Shown piece after piece: positions 41,165 to 49,616 of a stretch of DNA of 64,000 nt. This stretch comes from Clostridia bacterium (GTDB taxonomy: Bacteria > Bacillota > Clostridia > Lachnospirales > Lachnospiraceae), in the NCBI GenBank assembly GCA_910576325.1, contig CAJTIM010000004.1:62001-126000 (forward strand). Reading direction: 5' to 3'. The notes beneath the pieces are model-generated. The model was not told the origin of the DNA. It worked only from the letters and a program-made list of their open reading frames with translations, and ran no database searches. Position numbers and translations under genes: made by a program. Each line of letters opens with the position of its first letter. The stretch's first letter is position 1.

Positions 41165-42742
41165 ATGCTGAAAAGAGCGTATGGTACGGCCATTGAATTC
41201 TTTGAAAAATATTATTGGTTCTTTTTTGCTGCGGCCTGCCTGACACTGGCCTTTTATTGCTTCCGCTGCCTCGATGTCCAATATGTGGATTCCTGGGATG
41301 AGGCCAGGCACGGCGTCAATGCTTATGAGATGATACAAAACGGGGATTATATCCGTCATACCTATAACTATGAGGTTGATGACTGGAATCTGAAGCCCTC
41401 CGTCAGCTATTGGGGAATTGTACTTGGCTTTCGGCTGTTTGGGTATGGAGTATTCGGCCTGCGGTTTATCTCAGCCCTGTCATATCTTCTGACAGGAATT
41501 GGCTGCGGCCTGTTTGCTAAGAGGTACGGTAAGGAGGCATCTTTACTGGTAATGGGCTTTTTCTGTGCCAATACCAGGCCTCTGTCCGCACATTTGGCCA
41601 GATCCGGTGATGCGGACGCACCGTATCTTCTGTTTTTTACCTTCGCCATGCTGGCTATGCTCCGAATCCGAAAGAACCACAAAAATCTCTATGCCTGCGG
41701 CCTTTTATTTTCACTGGCCTTTCTTACAAAAAGCTGGCATGCCGGTATGATTGCGGTGATTGGCGGTCTGTATCTGCTTTTGACGAGAGAGCTTTTTGCC
41801 ATAAAAGCCAGGGAGTGGGGCTGGTTCCTGCTTTCCGTATTTGGGCCTCTGCTGTTCTGGTTCGGCTGGCGCTATACAAGGGATGGCTTTGCTTTTCTTG
41901 ACCGGATGATCAAGGTGGATCTGCTGGCCCGGACAGGCGGGGCCAATTATGAGGGGCATGAATTTCCGTTTTCTTTTTATTATGATACCGTGTTTGGACA
42001 TGAGGCTTATATTTACCGGTGGCTTTTGCTGATTTGTATCCTGGGGATTGGCATGGGGATGTTTGTGATGCTTCGAAGCAGAATATGGAAAAGAACGGTG
42101 CTTGAGGAAGGGATTGGGTATCTTCTGTGGTTTTTTATTCCCTTTCTTGGATTTTCCTGTATTCGGACAAAGCTGATTTGGTACTGTTATCCCTGTACGG
42201 TTCCTTTGTTTCTTGCGGCGGCGATTTTCCTCGGTTATGTGCTTCAGGTATCCATACCTGCAAAGCAGGGGTATGATGAACTGCGGTTGAAGAGCGGAGG
42301 AGCTGAGAAAGGCGTTTCAAGCCTGAAAAATGAGCTTTTTTGGGCAGGTAAATGGATGGCCGCTTTCCTCTGCATATTTATGGTAGGCTATTATATGCGG
42401 GGCGCCTATTTTGAGGTGATCCGCGGAGCCCACGGGGACGGCTTTCAGCTTTTTATTCAGGAAAGCGCGGAGCGTGATTCTTCCTATGCCGGGCGGAGGG
42501 CCTATATTATGGTTCCTACGGAGAATCCGGAAAACCTGGGAACCTGGGATCAGAATATGCTGTTCTTAGCAGAGATAAGCGGTGATTTCCACTGTATGGA
42601 CGGCGGTGTGGAGGGATACCTCACTGAAACGGAACCGGCAGTACTTTATCTGGAGCAAGGGCAGTATGAGCAGTATATGGATCGGTTTGCGGATGTGGAG
42701 GTGCTGTGCCGTAATGAGAGGTATTTACTTTTGGGAAATTAG
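41165..42742 (+). CDS. GT39/ArnT-like membrane glycosyltransferase
   Basis: A 525-residue polytopic protein of the PMT/ArnT group (GT-C), which transfers sugars from polyprenyl phosphate outside the membrane. The first loop has YVDSWDEARHGVNAYEM, with the catalytic Asp-Glu pair, and NLKPSVSYWGI resembles the Lys-Pro-Pro motif of ArnT. LARSGDADAPYLLFF is also family-like. About 10 helices are followed by an extracytoplasmic C-terminal domain of about 100 residues. It follows two GtrB-like donors and a GDSL hydrolase. Confidence 0.85.
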   Translation: MLKRAYGTAIEFFEKYYWFFFAAACLTLAFYCFRCLDVQYVDSWDEARHGVNAYEMIQNGDYIRHTYNYEVDDWNLKPSVSYWGIVLGFRLFGYGVFGLRFISALSYLLTGIGCGLFAKRYGKEASLLVMGFFCANTRPLSAHLARSGDADAPYLLFFTFAMLAMLRIRKNHKNLYACGLLFSLAFLTKSWHAGMIAVIGGLYLLLTRELFAIKAREWGWFLLSVFGPLLFWFGWRYTRDGFAFLDRMIKVDLLARTGGANYEGHEFPFSFYYDTVFGHEAYIYRWLLLICILGIGMGMFVMLRSRIWKRTVLEEGIGYLLWFFIPFLGFSCIRTKLIWYCYPCTVPLFLAAAIFLGYVLQVSIPAKQGYDELRLKSGGAEKGVSSLKNELFWAGKWMAAFLCIFMVGYYMRGAYFEVIRGAHGDGFQLFIQESAERDSSYAGRRAYIMVPTENPENLGTWDQNMLFLAEISGDFHCMDGGVEGYLTETEPAVLYLEQGQYEQYMDRFADVEVLCRNERYLLLGN

Positions 42743-42752
42743 CGGGGATATT

Positions 42753-43178
42753 ATGAAAATAAAGCGAGTGCTTCTTTTTGGTGCTCTTATTTTAATAGGA
42801 TTGATCAGCATGAGAATGTGTTTATGTGAAAGTAGAAGAAGCTCTGACATTTTTATACTGGAAGAAAAAGAATGGGAAGAATTATGTCAAAACAGGCAAG
42901 AGGAAATTTTGAATTATACGTTGTATTTGGAGCAGATGCCGTTGCCTTGGTATGAATCGGAGCTTGGCGAAGGATACTTGCTATCCCTTTCGAATGGGAG
43001 GATAACGAACAGGATTACTGTGTCGGAGGGCTATCAGGCAGCCTTTTTAGAGACAATTGAGATTCAGAATATGGATACGATCATTCGTGAGATGCAGCCC
43101 ATTCCATACATAATATATAATGAGAGCAGTTATTGTAAAGGGAACCTTTTTTATAGAATAGTTCCAAGATGTTTATAG
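42753..43178 (+). pseudogene. Truncated CotH-like paralogue
   Basis: A 141-residue ORF that matches the first 135 residues or so of the adjacent CotH-like protein: LGEGYLLSLSNGRITNRI versus IGEGYLISLSNERGVMLDKI, and YIIYNESSYCKGN versus FIIYNETSYCKGN. After that point the sequence slips out of frame with the paralogue and stops. It keeps the signal anchor and N-terminal domain but lacks the entire kinase domain. The ATG has only a weak upstream GGGG. It is best read as the remnant of a tandem duplication, though a small functional anchor protein cannot be excluded. The region is more A/T-rich than the upstream genes. Confidence 0.65.
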
Positions 43179-43204
43179 AAAAACGGTAGAGGAATGTGAA
43201 TGGT

Positions 43205-44728
43205 ATGAAGTTAAAAAAATGGGTTATGTATGCCAACCTTCTTCTCATAGGTGCAGTATGTTTTTCGCTACAGTATCAGTCAACCCATCAGTTTTTTCAA
43301 GTTCCGCTTTTGAGTGAAAAGGAGTGGATAGAAAAAATGGAGGGAAAGAAAGAAACTCAATTACAATATCAGTTATATTTAGAAGGAGAAAAGCTTCCGC
43401 TATATAGTTCAGATATTGGAGAGGGGTATCTGATATCACTCTCAAATGAACGAGGTGTGATGCTGGACAAAATTACTGCCTCGGAAGGATATGAAGTTGC
43501 TTTTTTGGATATAGGAGAGTTGGAGAACTTCGATACTATGCTCCAAGAGATGAAGCCACTTCCATTTATAATATACAATGAAACCAGTTATTGTAAAGGA
43601 AATGCATTTTTTACAAGCCTTCCAATAATGATATTAGATACATATACAACAGAATACGATGGAGAAGGAGAGGAGCTTCGATATGGAGAGATGACACTTT
43701 TTGGAGGCTCTGCTATTGCATCTCCATGTGAGTTTCATATCCGCGGAGTTTCCAGTCGTTCTTACTATAAAATGAGCTATAAATTGAACCTTTTGGACGA
43801 AAATGGGGTAAAAAATCAAGAGTCACTTTTGGGAATGCGTGAGGATGATGACTGGATACTTCGATCATTGGCGTCAGATGAAAGTAAGATTCGTGAAAAA
43901 CTTGCAACAGATTTATGGAATGAAATGAACGCTTTTGGTTCCTACCATATGAAATACATAGAGCTTTTTCTGGATGGCACCTACTGGGGACTGTATGCGC
44001 TTCAAGAACCCTTGGATTTTAAGACGCTTCAATGTACAAGTGAGGATACAATGCTTTATAAAACCTGCACATGGCCTGGGGAAGCGCTGTTTTTAAATAA
44101 TATGGAAATGTTTGGAAGGAATAATCTGCGCTGTGGTGATATTGAAATAGATAAGGCTCATAAGGAGAACTTAGATTTGGCTTATGATGTGATGGAGGAA
44201 TATAAATACCTTCTCGGCGGAAAAAGCTTAGAAAAAATTCAGCTGGATCTGGATAAGGAAAATTTATATCGATTGAATATTTTTTTGAGCGCAATTATAG
44301 GAGTTGATAACACAGGAAAAAATCAATATATTATTGCTAACAGCATAGGAAGCTCAAAATTTAAAATTCGAAAGCTTCCCTGGGATTTTGATATGACATT
44401 TGGTCTGATGGTAGATGACCGTGTACATGAAGATGCATTTTCTTCTTTTATAGAGGATGAAACTATAAGTTATCTAATGTCTGTTGAACCAGATGAGACA
44501 AAAGCAGGGCTCAGGGAGACTTACAATGCTTTTTCCACAACTGTTTTAAATGAAGAACATCTGCTGGAGCAGGTAGACCGGCTGTATTGTGCTATTTATG
44601 AAAGTGGAGCACAAATGCGAGAGAATATTGCTTGGAAGCAGGATGTAGGAGAAGAGCAGGTAGAAGTAATTAAACAGCTTATACGACGCCGTTTAATCTG
44701 GATGGACGAGTATTACAATTCCTTTTAA
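43205..44728 (+). CDS. CotH family kinase-like protein
   Basis: A 507-residue protein with an N-terminal signal anchor (about residues 7-22), a domain of about 115 residues, and a CotH-type atypical kinase domain: EFHIRGVSSRSYYKMSYKL, MREDDDWILRSLASDES, LDGTYWGLYALQEPLD and LPWDFDMTFG, the last holding the metal-binding Asp-x-Asp. CotH phosphorylates spore-coat proteins in Bacillus; homologues also occur in polysaccharide and cellulosome contexts. Here it is in a glycopolymer locus and appears exported. ATG 43205 aligns with the paralogue's start; GTG 43196 is an alternative. It overlaps the convergent gene by 4 bases. Confidence 0.85.
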   Translation: MKLKKWVMYANLLLIGAVCFSLQYQSTHQFFQVPLLSEKEWIEKMEGKKETQLQYQLYLEGEKLPLYSSDIGEGYLISLSNERGVMLDKITASEGYEVAFLDIGELENFDTMLQEMKPLPFIIYNETSYCKGNAFFTSLPIMILDTYTTEYDGEGEELRYGEMTLFGGSAIASPCEFHIRGVSSRSYYKMSYKLNLLDENGVKNQESLLGMREDDDWILRSLASDESKIREKLATDLWNEMNAFGSYHMKYIELFLDGTYWGLYALQEPLDFKTLQCTSEDTMLYKTCTWPGEALFLNNMEMFGRNNLRCGDIEIDKAHKENLDLAYDVMEEYKYLLGGKSLEKIQLDLDKENLYRLNIFLSAIIGVDNTGKNQYIIANSIGSSKFKIRKLPWDFDMTFGLMVDDRVHEDAFSSFIEDETISYLMSVEPDETKAGLRETYNAFSTTVLNEEHLLEQVDRLYCAIYESGAQMRENIAWKQDVGEEQVEVIKQLIRRRLIWMDEYYNSF

Positions 44729-46881
44729 TGACTCAAGCGCTTCATCAGCACCGTAATTCCTGCGGCCAGTAAAAGAAGAACGGCACTGAGGGCAAGGTAG
44801 AACTTTAAGCTGAAATAAGTGGTGATCTTGTATTCGTAAACAGCGAATGCTAGATCGCCTTTTTCTTGGGCTTTTCCTCCTGTTGTGAGATATCCGCCGG
44901 AATACATATCGCAATTGCCTGTATTGTAGGAGAGAAATTCCAGGCTGTTTTCCCCTTCGATATAACCGGGGACGATCTCCAGGATATAGCCGGTAAGCCC
45001 GGAGGGAGTAACGGGATCCAGGACAAATTCGTAGGGTTTATTTTTTTCAACCATACCGGAAAGAAAACGGTCATTGTCATAAAGGATATTTCCGTTCTCG
45101 TCTGTCAGCTTCACACAAAAAGCGGATTGATTGGATTCTCCCACAGGGTTAATGACACGGATGGAAATGCGGTTAAAAGGCCGATCCGCAGCAAAGGTCT
45201 GGACATAGCTTTCATCGTAATTCTTCACATAACCGTCATAGCCGCCCGCATATTGATACTGATCCACGCAATAATCCCACTCCTCTATGGGCGTGTCAAC
45301 CAGCTCCTTTTTTCCGGCAATCAGCAGAAGCAGGACAAAAAGAGAAGCTGTCCTATATAAAATTCCGCTTTTTCGCATGAGCGGCGTGGAAGCACATGCT
45401 TCCGAGAGAGAAGCCATACTGTCAGCGAGCAGCATAAAGCCTAAAACAGTAAAACCAATGCTGTAAAGGGGACTGGTTTCCCACAGAATATGGAAGGCCA
45501 TACCGCCTAAAAAAGTCAGCTGAACAGGAAAAAGCCCGGGTAGTTTTTTGCGTTTTATAAGCGCCAAAAAGCTATGGAGCGCACTGAAACCCACAAGGAG
45601 CATCTCAAGGGCCCGAAAAGCCTGGCTGTACAGGGCGAGAGGCCCGCTTTTGCTGCCGAGCAGATAATCATAGATTTTGCCGTGGGAAGCAAAGCTGTTT
45701 TCAGCCTGATAGGTATCCGTGCCGTCCACCCAGGTATTTAAGAGCTTGCGTCCCGTAAGGGAGATAAGCCCCACAGGTCCCGCTTCCCGGATGCGTTCCA
45801 GAAGCACCTGCTTGTCAGCCTCTGTTTTTTCTTCCTTTGTATCAAAGCCGGAGGTAAAGAGCTCGTCCGACTGATCAAAGGAGCCATCCCAGCGGGCGCC
45901 CATCATGACCCAGTGAATCATGGGAAAGCCGGTATTTTTGTAATCGAAGGTTACATAACGATTGACGGCAATATTCCAAAAGCCAAGAGAGAGAGCTGCG
46001 GTCAGCAAAAAGGCTGCTCCTGTGGGAAGATATGTCCGGACAGCGGCAGAAAAGGAGGCTTTGGATGCCAAAAGCTTCCCCGCGGCCAAAAGAACCACGG
46101 CAATCATGGCAATCATGGCAGTAGCGCGCAGCTTGTAGCCCCAAATGAGAACAAAACCCATCAGACCTCCAAGAAGTACACGGTGCAAAGCTGTCCGCAC
46201 TTTGGAAAGCCTCAGATACAGATATAAAATACCCATCAGGAAAGGCATGGACAGGGTAGCCGTATAAAAATAACCTGCCCACACATAGGAGAGAGGGCAG
46301 AGTACACAGACCGCGAGATAATAAACGGCAATCCGCCGTCCCTGAATATCCTTCAAAATAAGGTATCCAAGCCAGAAAGAGCCTGTGATGCAGAAAACAT
46401 TGACAAGCTGGACCGCAGACATAAAAAAAGACTGCGCGACACCGCATTTGGAAAGAAGGAGCAAAAACCAGTAGGTCAGAATGGTAATGGGATAATTATT
46501 TGTATAGCGGGCAAAATATCCCGTTTCATAAGTGCCGGAGATAGTATGGGTTCGAAGCATTTCAACTGCCATATCAAAAACCTTCAGGGGATCATAGCGC
46601 AGCATAGGCCGAATCAGAAGCAGAAAGGCAAGCTGTCCCGTTACAAGGATTATCATGCAAATAAGAGCGGAGCTTCCAAGGGCCTGCTCCTTAAACCCTT
46701 TCAGCAGACGGTATATGAGAAAAAGTGCGCCCATAAGAAAAAGAACGGCAATGACAATCAGAAGGATCTTCACCGGAACCAGATTCAGATTGCGCAGCCA
46801 GGAGGCGTCCCAGCGGATAAAGGCCCAGGCTCCGATGTAAAGGCTAAATATGGAAAGCAGAAGCAATACAAATGTATACAT
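44725..46881 (-). CDS. Large GT39-like membrane protein with extracytoplasmic domain
   Basis: A 718-residue polytopic protein with about 12-13 membrane segments in the first 550 residues, then a soluble beta-rich domain of about 140 residues and a final membrane helix near the C-terminus. YETGYFARYTNNYPITIL and the preceding RYDPLKVFDMAVEM form a first-loop region like PMT/GT39-type enzymes. ATG 46881 is chosen because CCGGAGG lies directly upstream; longer starts at 46923 and 46971 lack ribosome binding sites. It is the only polymer gene at this end on the minus strand and converges on the CotH gene. The transferred sugar is unknown. Confidence 0.75.
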   Translation of the reverse strand: MYTFVLLLLSIFSLYIGAWAFIRWDASWLRNLNLVPVKILLIVIAVLFLMGALFLIYRLLKGFKEQALGSSALICMIILVTGQLAFLLLIRPMLRYDPLKVFDMAVEMLRTHTISGTYETGYFARYTNNYPITILTYWFLLLLSKCGVAQSFFMSAVQLVNVFCITGSFWLGYLILKDIQGRRIAVYYLAVCVLCPLSYVWAGYFYTATLSMPFLMGILYLYLRLSKVRTALHRVLLGGLMGFVLIWGYKLRATAMIAMIAVVLLAAGKLLASKASFSAAVRTYLPTGAAFLLTAALSLGFWNIAVNRYVTFDYKNTGFPMIHWVMMGARWDGSFDQSDELFTSGFDTKEEKTEADKQVLLERIREAGPVGLISLTGRKLLNTWVDGTDTYQAENSFASHGKIYDYLLGSKSGPLALYSQAFRALEMLLVGFSALHSFLALIKRKKLPGLFPVQLTFLGGMAFHILWETSPLYSIGFTVLGFMLLADSMASLSEACASTPLMRKSGILYRTASLFVLLLLIAGKKELVDTPIEEWDYCVDQYQYAGGYDGYVKNYDESYVQTFAADRPFNRISIRVINPVGESNQSAFCVKLTDENGNILYDNDRFLSGMVEKNKPYEFVLDPVTPSGLTGYILEIVPGYIEGENSLEFLSYNTGNCDMYSGGYLTTGGKAQEKGDLAFAVYEYKITTYFSLKFYLALSAVLLLLAAGITVLMKRLSH

Positions 46882-47035
46882 AAATCCTCCGGAAGCAATT
46901 GGTAATTTCAGTTTTAAGCTCATGTTTATAGGATAACGTAAAAATGTGCGGGGGTCAAGACGCAACAGCATGGGCGGCGCCGGGCGGGCAGCGGGTGAAT
47001 TTTAAAGATAAGTCTCAGATGCCGTAAATTTTTTC

Positions 47036-47063
47036 TTGTGAATTTTCAATAATTTGCTATAAT
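47036..47063 (+). promoter_or_regulatory. Promoter for glmM
   Basis: TTGTGA at 47036-47041, 16 bases, and TATAAT at 47058-47063 lie about 38 bases before the glmM start. Confidence 0.65.
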
Positions 47064-47100
47064 AATTAAGATAGGCAAATGCATAAAGAAGGAGTAAATT

Positions 47101-48435
47101 ATGGGAAAGTATTTTGGTACGGACGGCTTCCGGGGAGAAGCGAACGTAAAGTTAACCGTAGAGCATGCCTTTAAGGTAGGAAGATACTTGGGATGGTACT
47201 ATGGCAGAGATCACAAGGCACAGATTGTAATCGGTAAGGATACAAGAAGAAGCAGTTATATGTTTGAGTACGCTTTGGCAGCAGGCATCACGGCGTCCGG
47301 AGCAGATGCATATCTTCTGCATGTAACCACTACGCCCAGTGTTTCTTATGTGGTGCGCACGGAGGGCTTTGACTGCGGCATTATGATTTCCGCAAGCCAC
47401 AATCCCTTCTATGACAATGGAATCAAGGTTATCAACGGCCTGGGTCATAAGCTGGAGGCCGAGGTGGAGGAGAAAATAGAAAAATACATTGACGGGCTGA
47501 TAGAGGAGCGCCCGTTAGCCACAGGAGAAAATATCGGAAGAACCATAGACTTTGCAGCAGGGCGGAATCGCTATCTGGGGTATTTGATCTCTCTGCCGAC
47601 ACGTTCCTTCAAGAATATGCGGGTAGGTCTGGACTGTGCCAACGGCAGCGCCTCCGCTATTGCGAAGAGCGTTTTTGACGCTTTGGGCGCAAAGACCTAT
47701 GTGATCAGCAATGATCCGGACGGCACGAATATTAATACGAACTGCGGATCCACCCATATGGAAACCCTGCAGGAGTTTGTGAAGGAGAAGCATTTGGATG
47801 TAGGCTTTGCCTATGACGGAGATGCGGACCGCTGTCTGGCAGTCGATGAGAACGGTAATGTGGTAGACGGCGATCGCATTATGTACATCTGCGGCAAATA
47901 TATGATGGAGCAGCATGCTCTGCGTGATAATACCATTGTAACCACAGTCATGTCCAACCTGGGACTTTACAAGGCCTGTGATAAGATTGGTGTGAAATAT
48001 GAGAAGACTGCGGTAGGCGATAAATACGTATATGAGAATATGACAGCCAATGGTTTTCAGCTGGGAGGCGAGCAGTCCGGACATATTATTTTCAGCAAGC
48101 ATGCAACTACAGGAGACGGCATTTTAACCTCTCTTAAGATCATGGAAGTGATTCTGGAGAAGAAGACCACATTGGCAACCCTGGCTTCTGAGGTGAAGAT
48201 TTATCCCCAGCTTCTGCAGAATCTGAAGGTATCGGATATGGATGCAACCCTGAATCATCCAGCTGTGGTGAAGGCCATTGCCGAGGTCGAGGAGAAGCTT
48301 GGAAGCGATGGAAGGGTTCTGGTGCGCAAGAGCGGAACGGAGCCGCTGCTTCGTGTTATGGTGGAGGCCCTGACGGATGAGCTTTGCGAAGAGCATGTGC
48401 TTCACATCATCAATGCAATGAAAAGTACCCTTTAG
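47101..48435 (+). CDS. glmM: Phosphoglucosamine mutase
   Basis: A 444-residue alpha-D-phosphohexomutase that converts glucosamine-6-phosphate to glucosamine-1-phosphate for UDP-GlcNAc and peptidoglycan synthesis. FGTDGFRGEAN starts the protein. The catalytic phosphoserine lies in ISASHNPFYDNG (about residue 99), the metal loop is DGDADRC, the sugar loop GGEQSGH, and the phosphate loop RKSGTEPLLRVM. Length is normal. AAGGAG precedes the ATG. The GGEQSGH loop is the GlmM type, not phosphomannomutase. Confidence 0.93.
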   Translation: MGKYFGTDGFRGEANVKLTVEHAFKVGRYLGWYYGRDHKAQIVIGKDTRRSSYMFEYALAAGITASGADAYLLHVTTTPSVSYVVRTEGFDCGIMISASHNPFYDNGIKVINGLGHKLEAEVEEKIEKYIDGLIEERPLATGENIGRTIDFAAGRNRYLGYLISLPTRSFKNMRVGLDCANGSASAIAKSVFDALGAKTYVISNDPDGTNINTNCGSTHMETLQEFVKEKHLDVGFAYDGDADRCLAVDENGNVVDGDRIMYICGKYMMEQHALRDNTIVTTVMSNLGLYKACDKIGVKYEKTAVGDKYVYENMTANGFQLGGEQSGHIIFSKHATTGDGILTSLKIMEVILEKKTTLATLASEVKIYPQLLQNLKVSDMDATLNHPAVVKAIAEVEEKLGSDGRVLVRKSGTEPLLRVMVEALTDELCEEHVLHIINAMKSTL

Positions 48436-48497
48436 GGGCTTGGAATAAAAACGGCAATGTCTTTCAAAGCGAACAAATTAAAGTAGGAGGAAATGGG

Positions 48498-49418
48498 ATG
48501 AAAAAGACAGCATTAGTAGTTATGGCAGCCGGAATCGGCAGCCGCTTCGGCGGAGGAATCAAGCAGCTGGAGCCGGTAGGACCCAGCGGTGAGATCATTA
48601 TGGATTATTCCATTCATGATGCATTGGAGGCAGGCTTTAACAAGGTGGTATTCATTATCCGCAGGGATCTGGAGAAGGACTTCAAGGAGATCATCGGCAA
48701 TCGTATTGAAAAGCTTGTGGAGGTAGAATATGCATTCCAGGAGCTTGAAAACCTGCCGGGAGGCTTTAAGAATCCGGAAGGCCGCACCAAGCCATGGGGA
48801 ACCGGCCAGGCGGTTCTTAGCTGCAAGGGTCTGTTAAATGAGCCTTTCGTGGTAATCAACGCAGACGATTACTACGGAAAGGAAGCCTTTGTAAAGGTTC
48901 ATGATTATCTGGTAGAGGAACATGCGGATAACGGCATGCTTGATTTCTGCATGGCAGGCTTTATTCTGGGCAACACCTTAAGCGACAACGGGGCCGTTAC
49001 AAGAGGAATCTGCAAGGTAGAGAACGGATATCTGACGGATGTTGTGGAGACCTCCGGCATTGAGAAGCTTCCGGGCGGAGGCGCAGCCGTTCCGGGAGAG
49101 GACGGAAAACCGGTTCCTGTTGATGCAAAGAGTTATGTTTCCATGAATATGTGGGGATTAACCCCGGAGCTTCTGGATGAAATTGAGAAAGGCTTTATTG
49201 AATTCCTGGGCAATGTAAAACCGGGAGATCTGAAGGCCGAGTACCTTCTTCCGGGAATTATTGACGGCCTGTTAAAACAGCAGAAAGCTACCGTAAAGGT
49301 ACTGGAGACAAAGGACAAATGGTTCGGCGTTACCTACAAGGAGGATAAACAGTCTGTAGTGGATTCCTTCAAGAAGCTGATTGCGGACGGCGTGTATAAA
49401 GAGAAACTGTTTGCATAA
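48498..49418 (+). CDS. Sugar-phosphate nucleotidyltransferase family protein
   Basis: A 306-residue GT-A fold nucleotidyltransferase. The N-terminal VVMAAGIGSRFGGGIKQLE is the NTP-binding signature, and VVINADDYYGKEAF holds the metal-binding Asp. The insert between them (LENLPGGFKNPEGRTKPWG) is characteristic of a clostridial group annotated only as nucleotidyltransferase. ATG 48498 follows TAGGAGG by seven bases; longer in-frame starts overlap glmM. Being next to glmM it may act on a hexose- or hexosamine-1-phosphate, but donor nucleotide and sugar are unknown. Confidence 0.82.
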   Translation: MKKTALVVMAAGIGSRFGGGIKQLEPVGPSGEIIMDYSIHDALEAGFNKVVFIIRRDLEKDFKEIIGNRIEKLVEVEYAFQELENLPGGFKNPEGRTKPWGTGQAVLSCKGLLNEPFVVINADDYYGKEAFVKVHDYLVEEHADNGMLDFCMAGFILGNTLSDNGAVTRGICKVENGYLTDVVETSGIEKLPGGGAAVPGEDGKPVPVDAKSYVSMNMWGLTPELLDEIEKGFIEFLGNVKPGDLKAEYLLPGIIDGLLKQQKATVKVLETKDKWFGVTYKEDKQSVVDSFKKLIADGVYKEKLFA

Positions 49419-49502
49419 GGAATTATTTTTTGTATGCGCTGCAATTGCTCTTATTACCGCTCTTAAGAAAAAGAAAAAACAGCAAATGAATAAGATTTAA
49501 TA

Positions 49503-49541
49503 AAAGGGATGCCGAAAAATAAACCGGCGTCCTTTTTCTTC
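49503..49541 (+). terminator. Terminator after the nucleotidyltransferase
   Basis: AAAGGGATGCCG and CGGCGTCCTTTTT form a hairpin with one bulge around AAAAATAAAC, followed by the T-run. It implies that the ABC transporter start lies downstream of about 49541. Confidence 0.75.
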
Positions 49542-49616
49542 TGGAAAAACTTATATATATGTGTTACACTATTATGGTTGTCAATGAAAAAAATACAGGA
49601 AACCGGGCAAAATAAA

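Noticed and set aside
44725..46981. Long plus-strand open frames opposite the large membrane protein
   Set aside because: They are antisense to a well-supported polytopic protein and show Lys/Gln-rich low-complexity translations without family motifs.
49420..49500. A possible tiny hydrophobic peptide frame (FFVCAAIALITALKKKKKQQ)
   Set aside because: No ATG, GTG or TTG start with a ribosome binding site was found in that frame; left as a non-coding spacer before the terminator.
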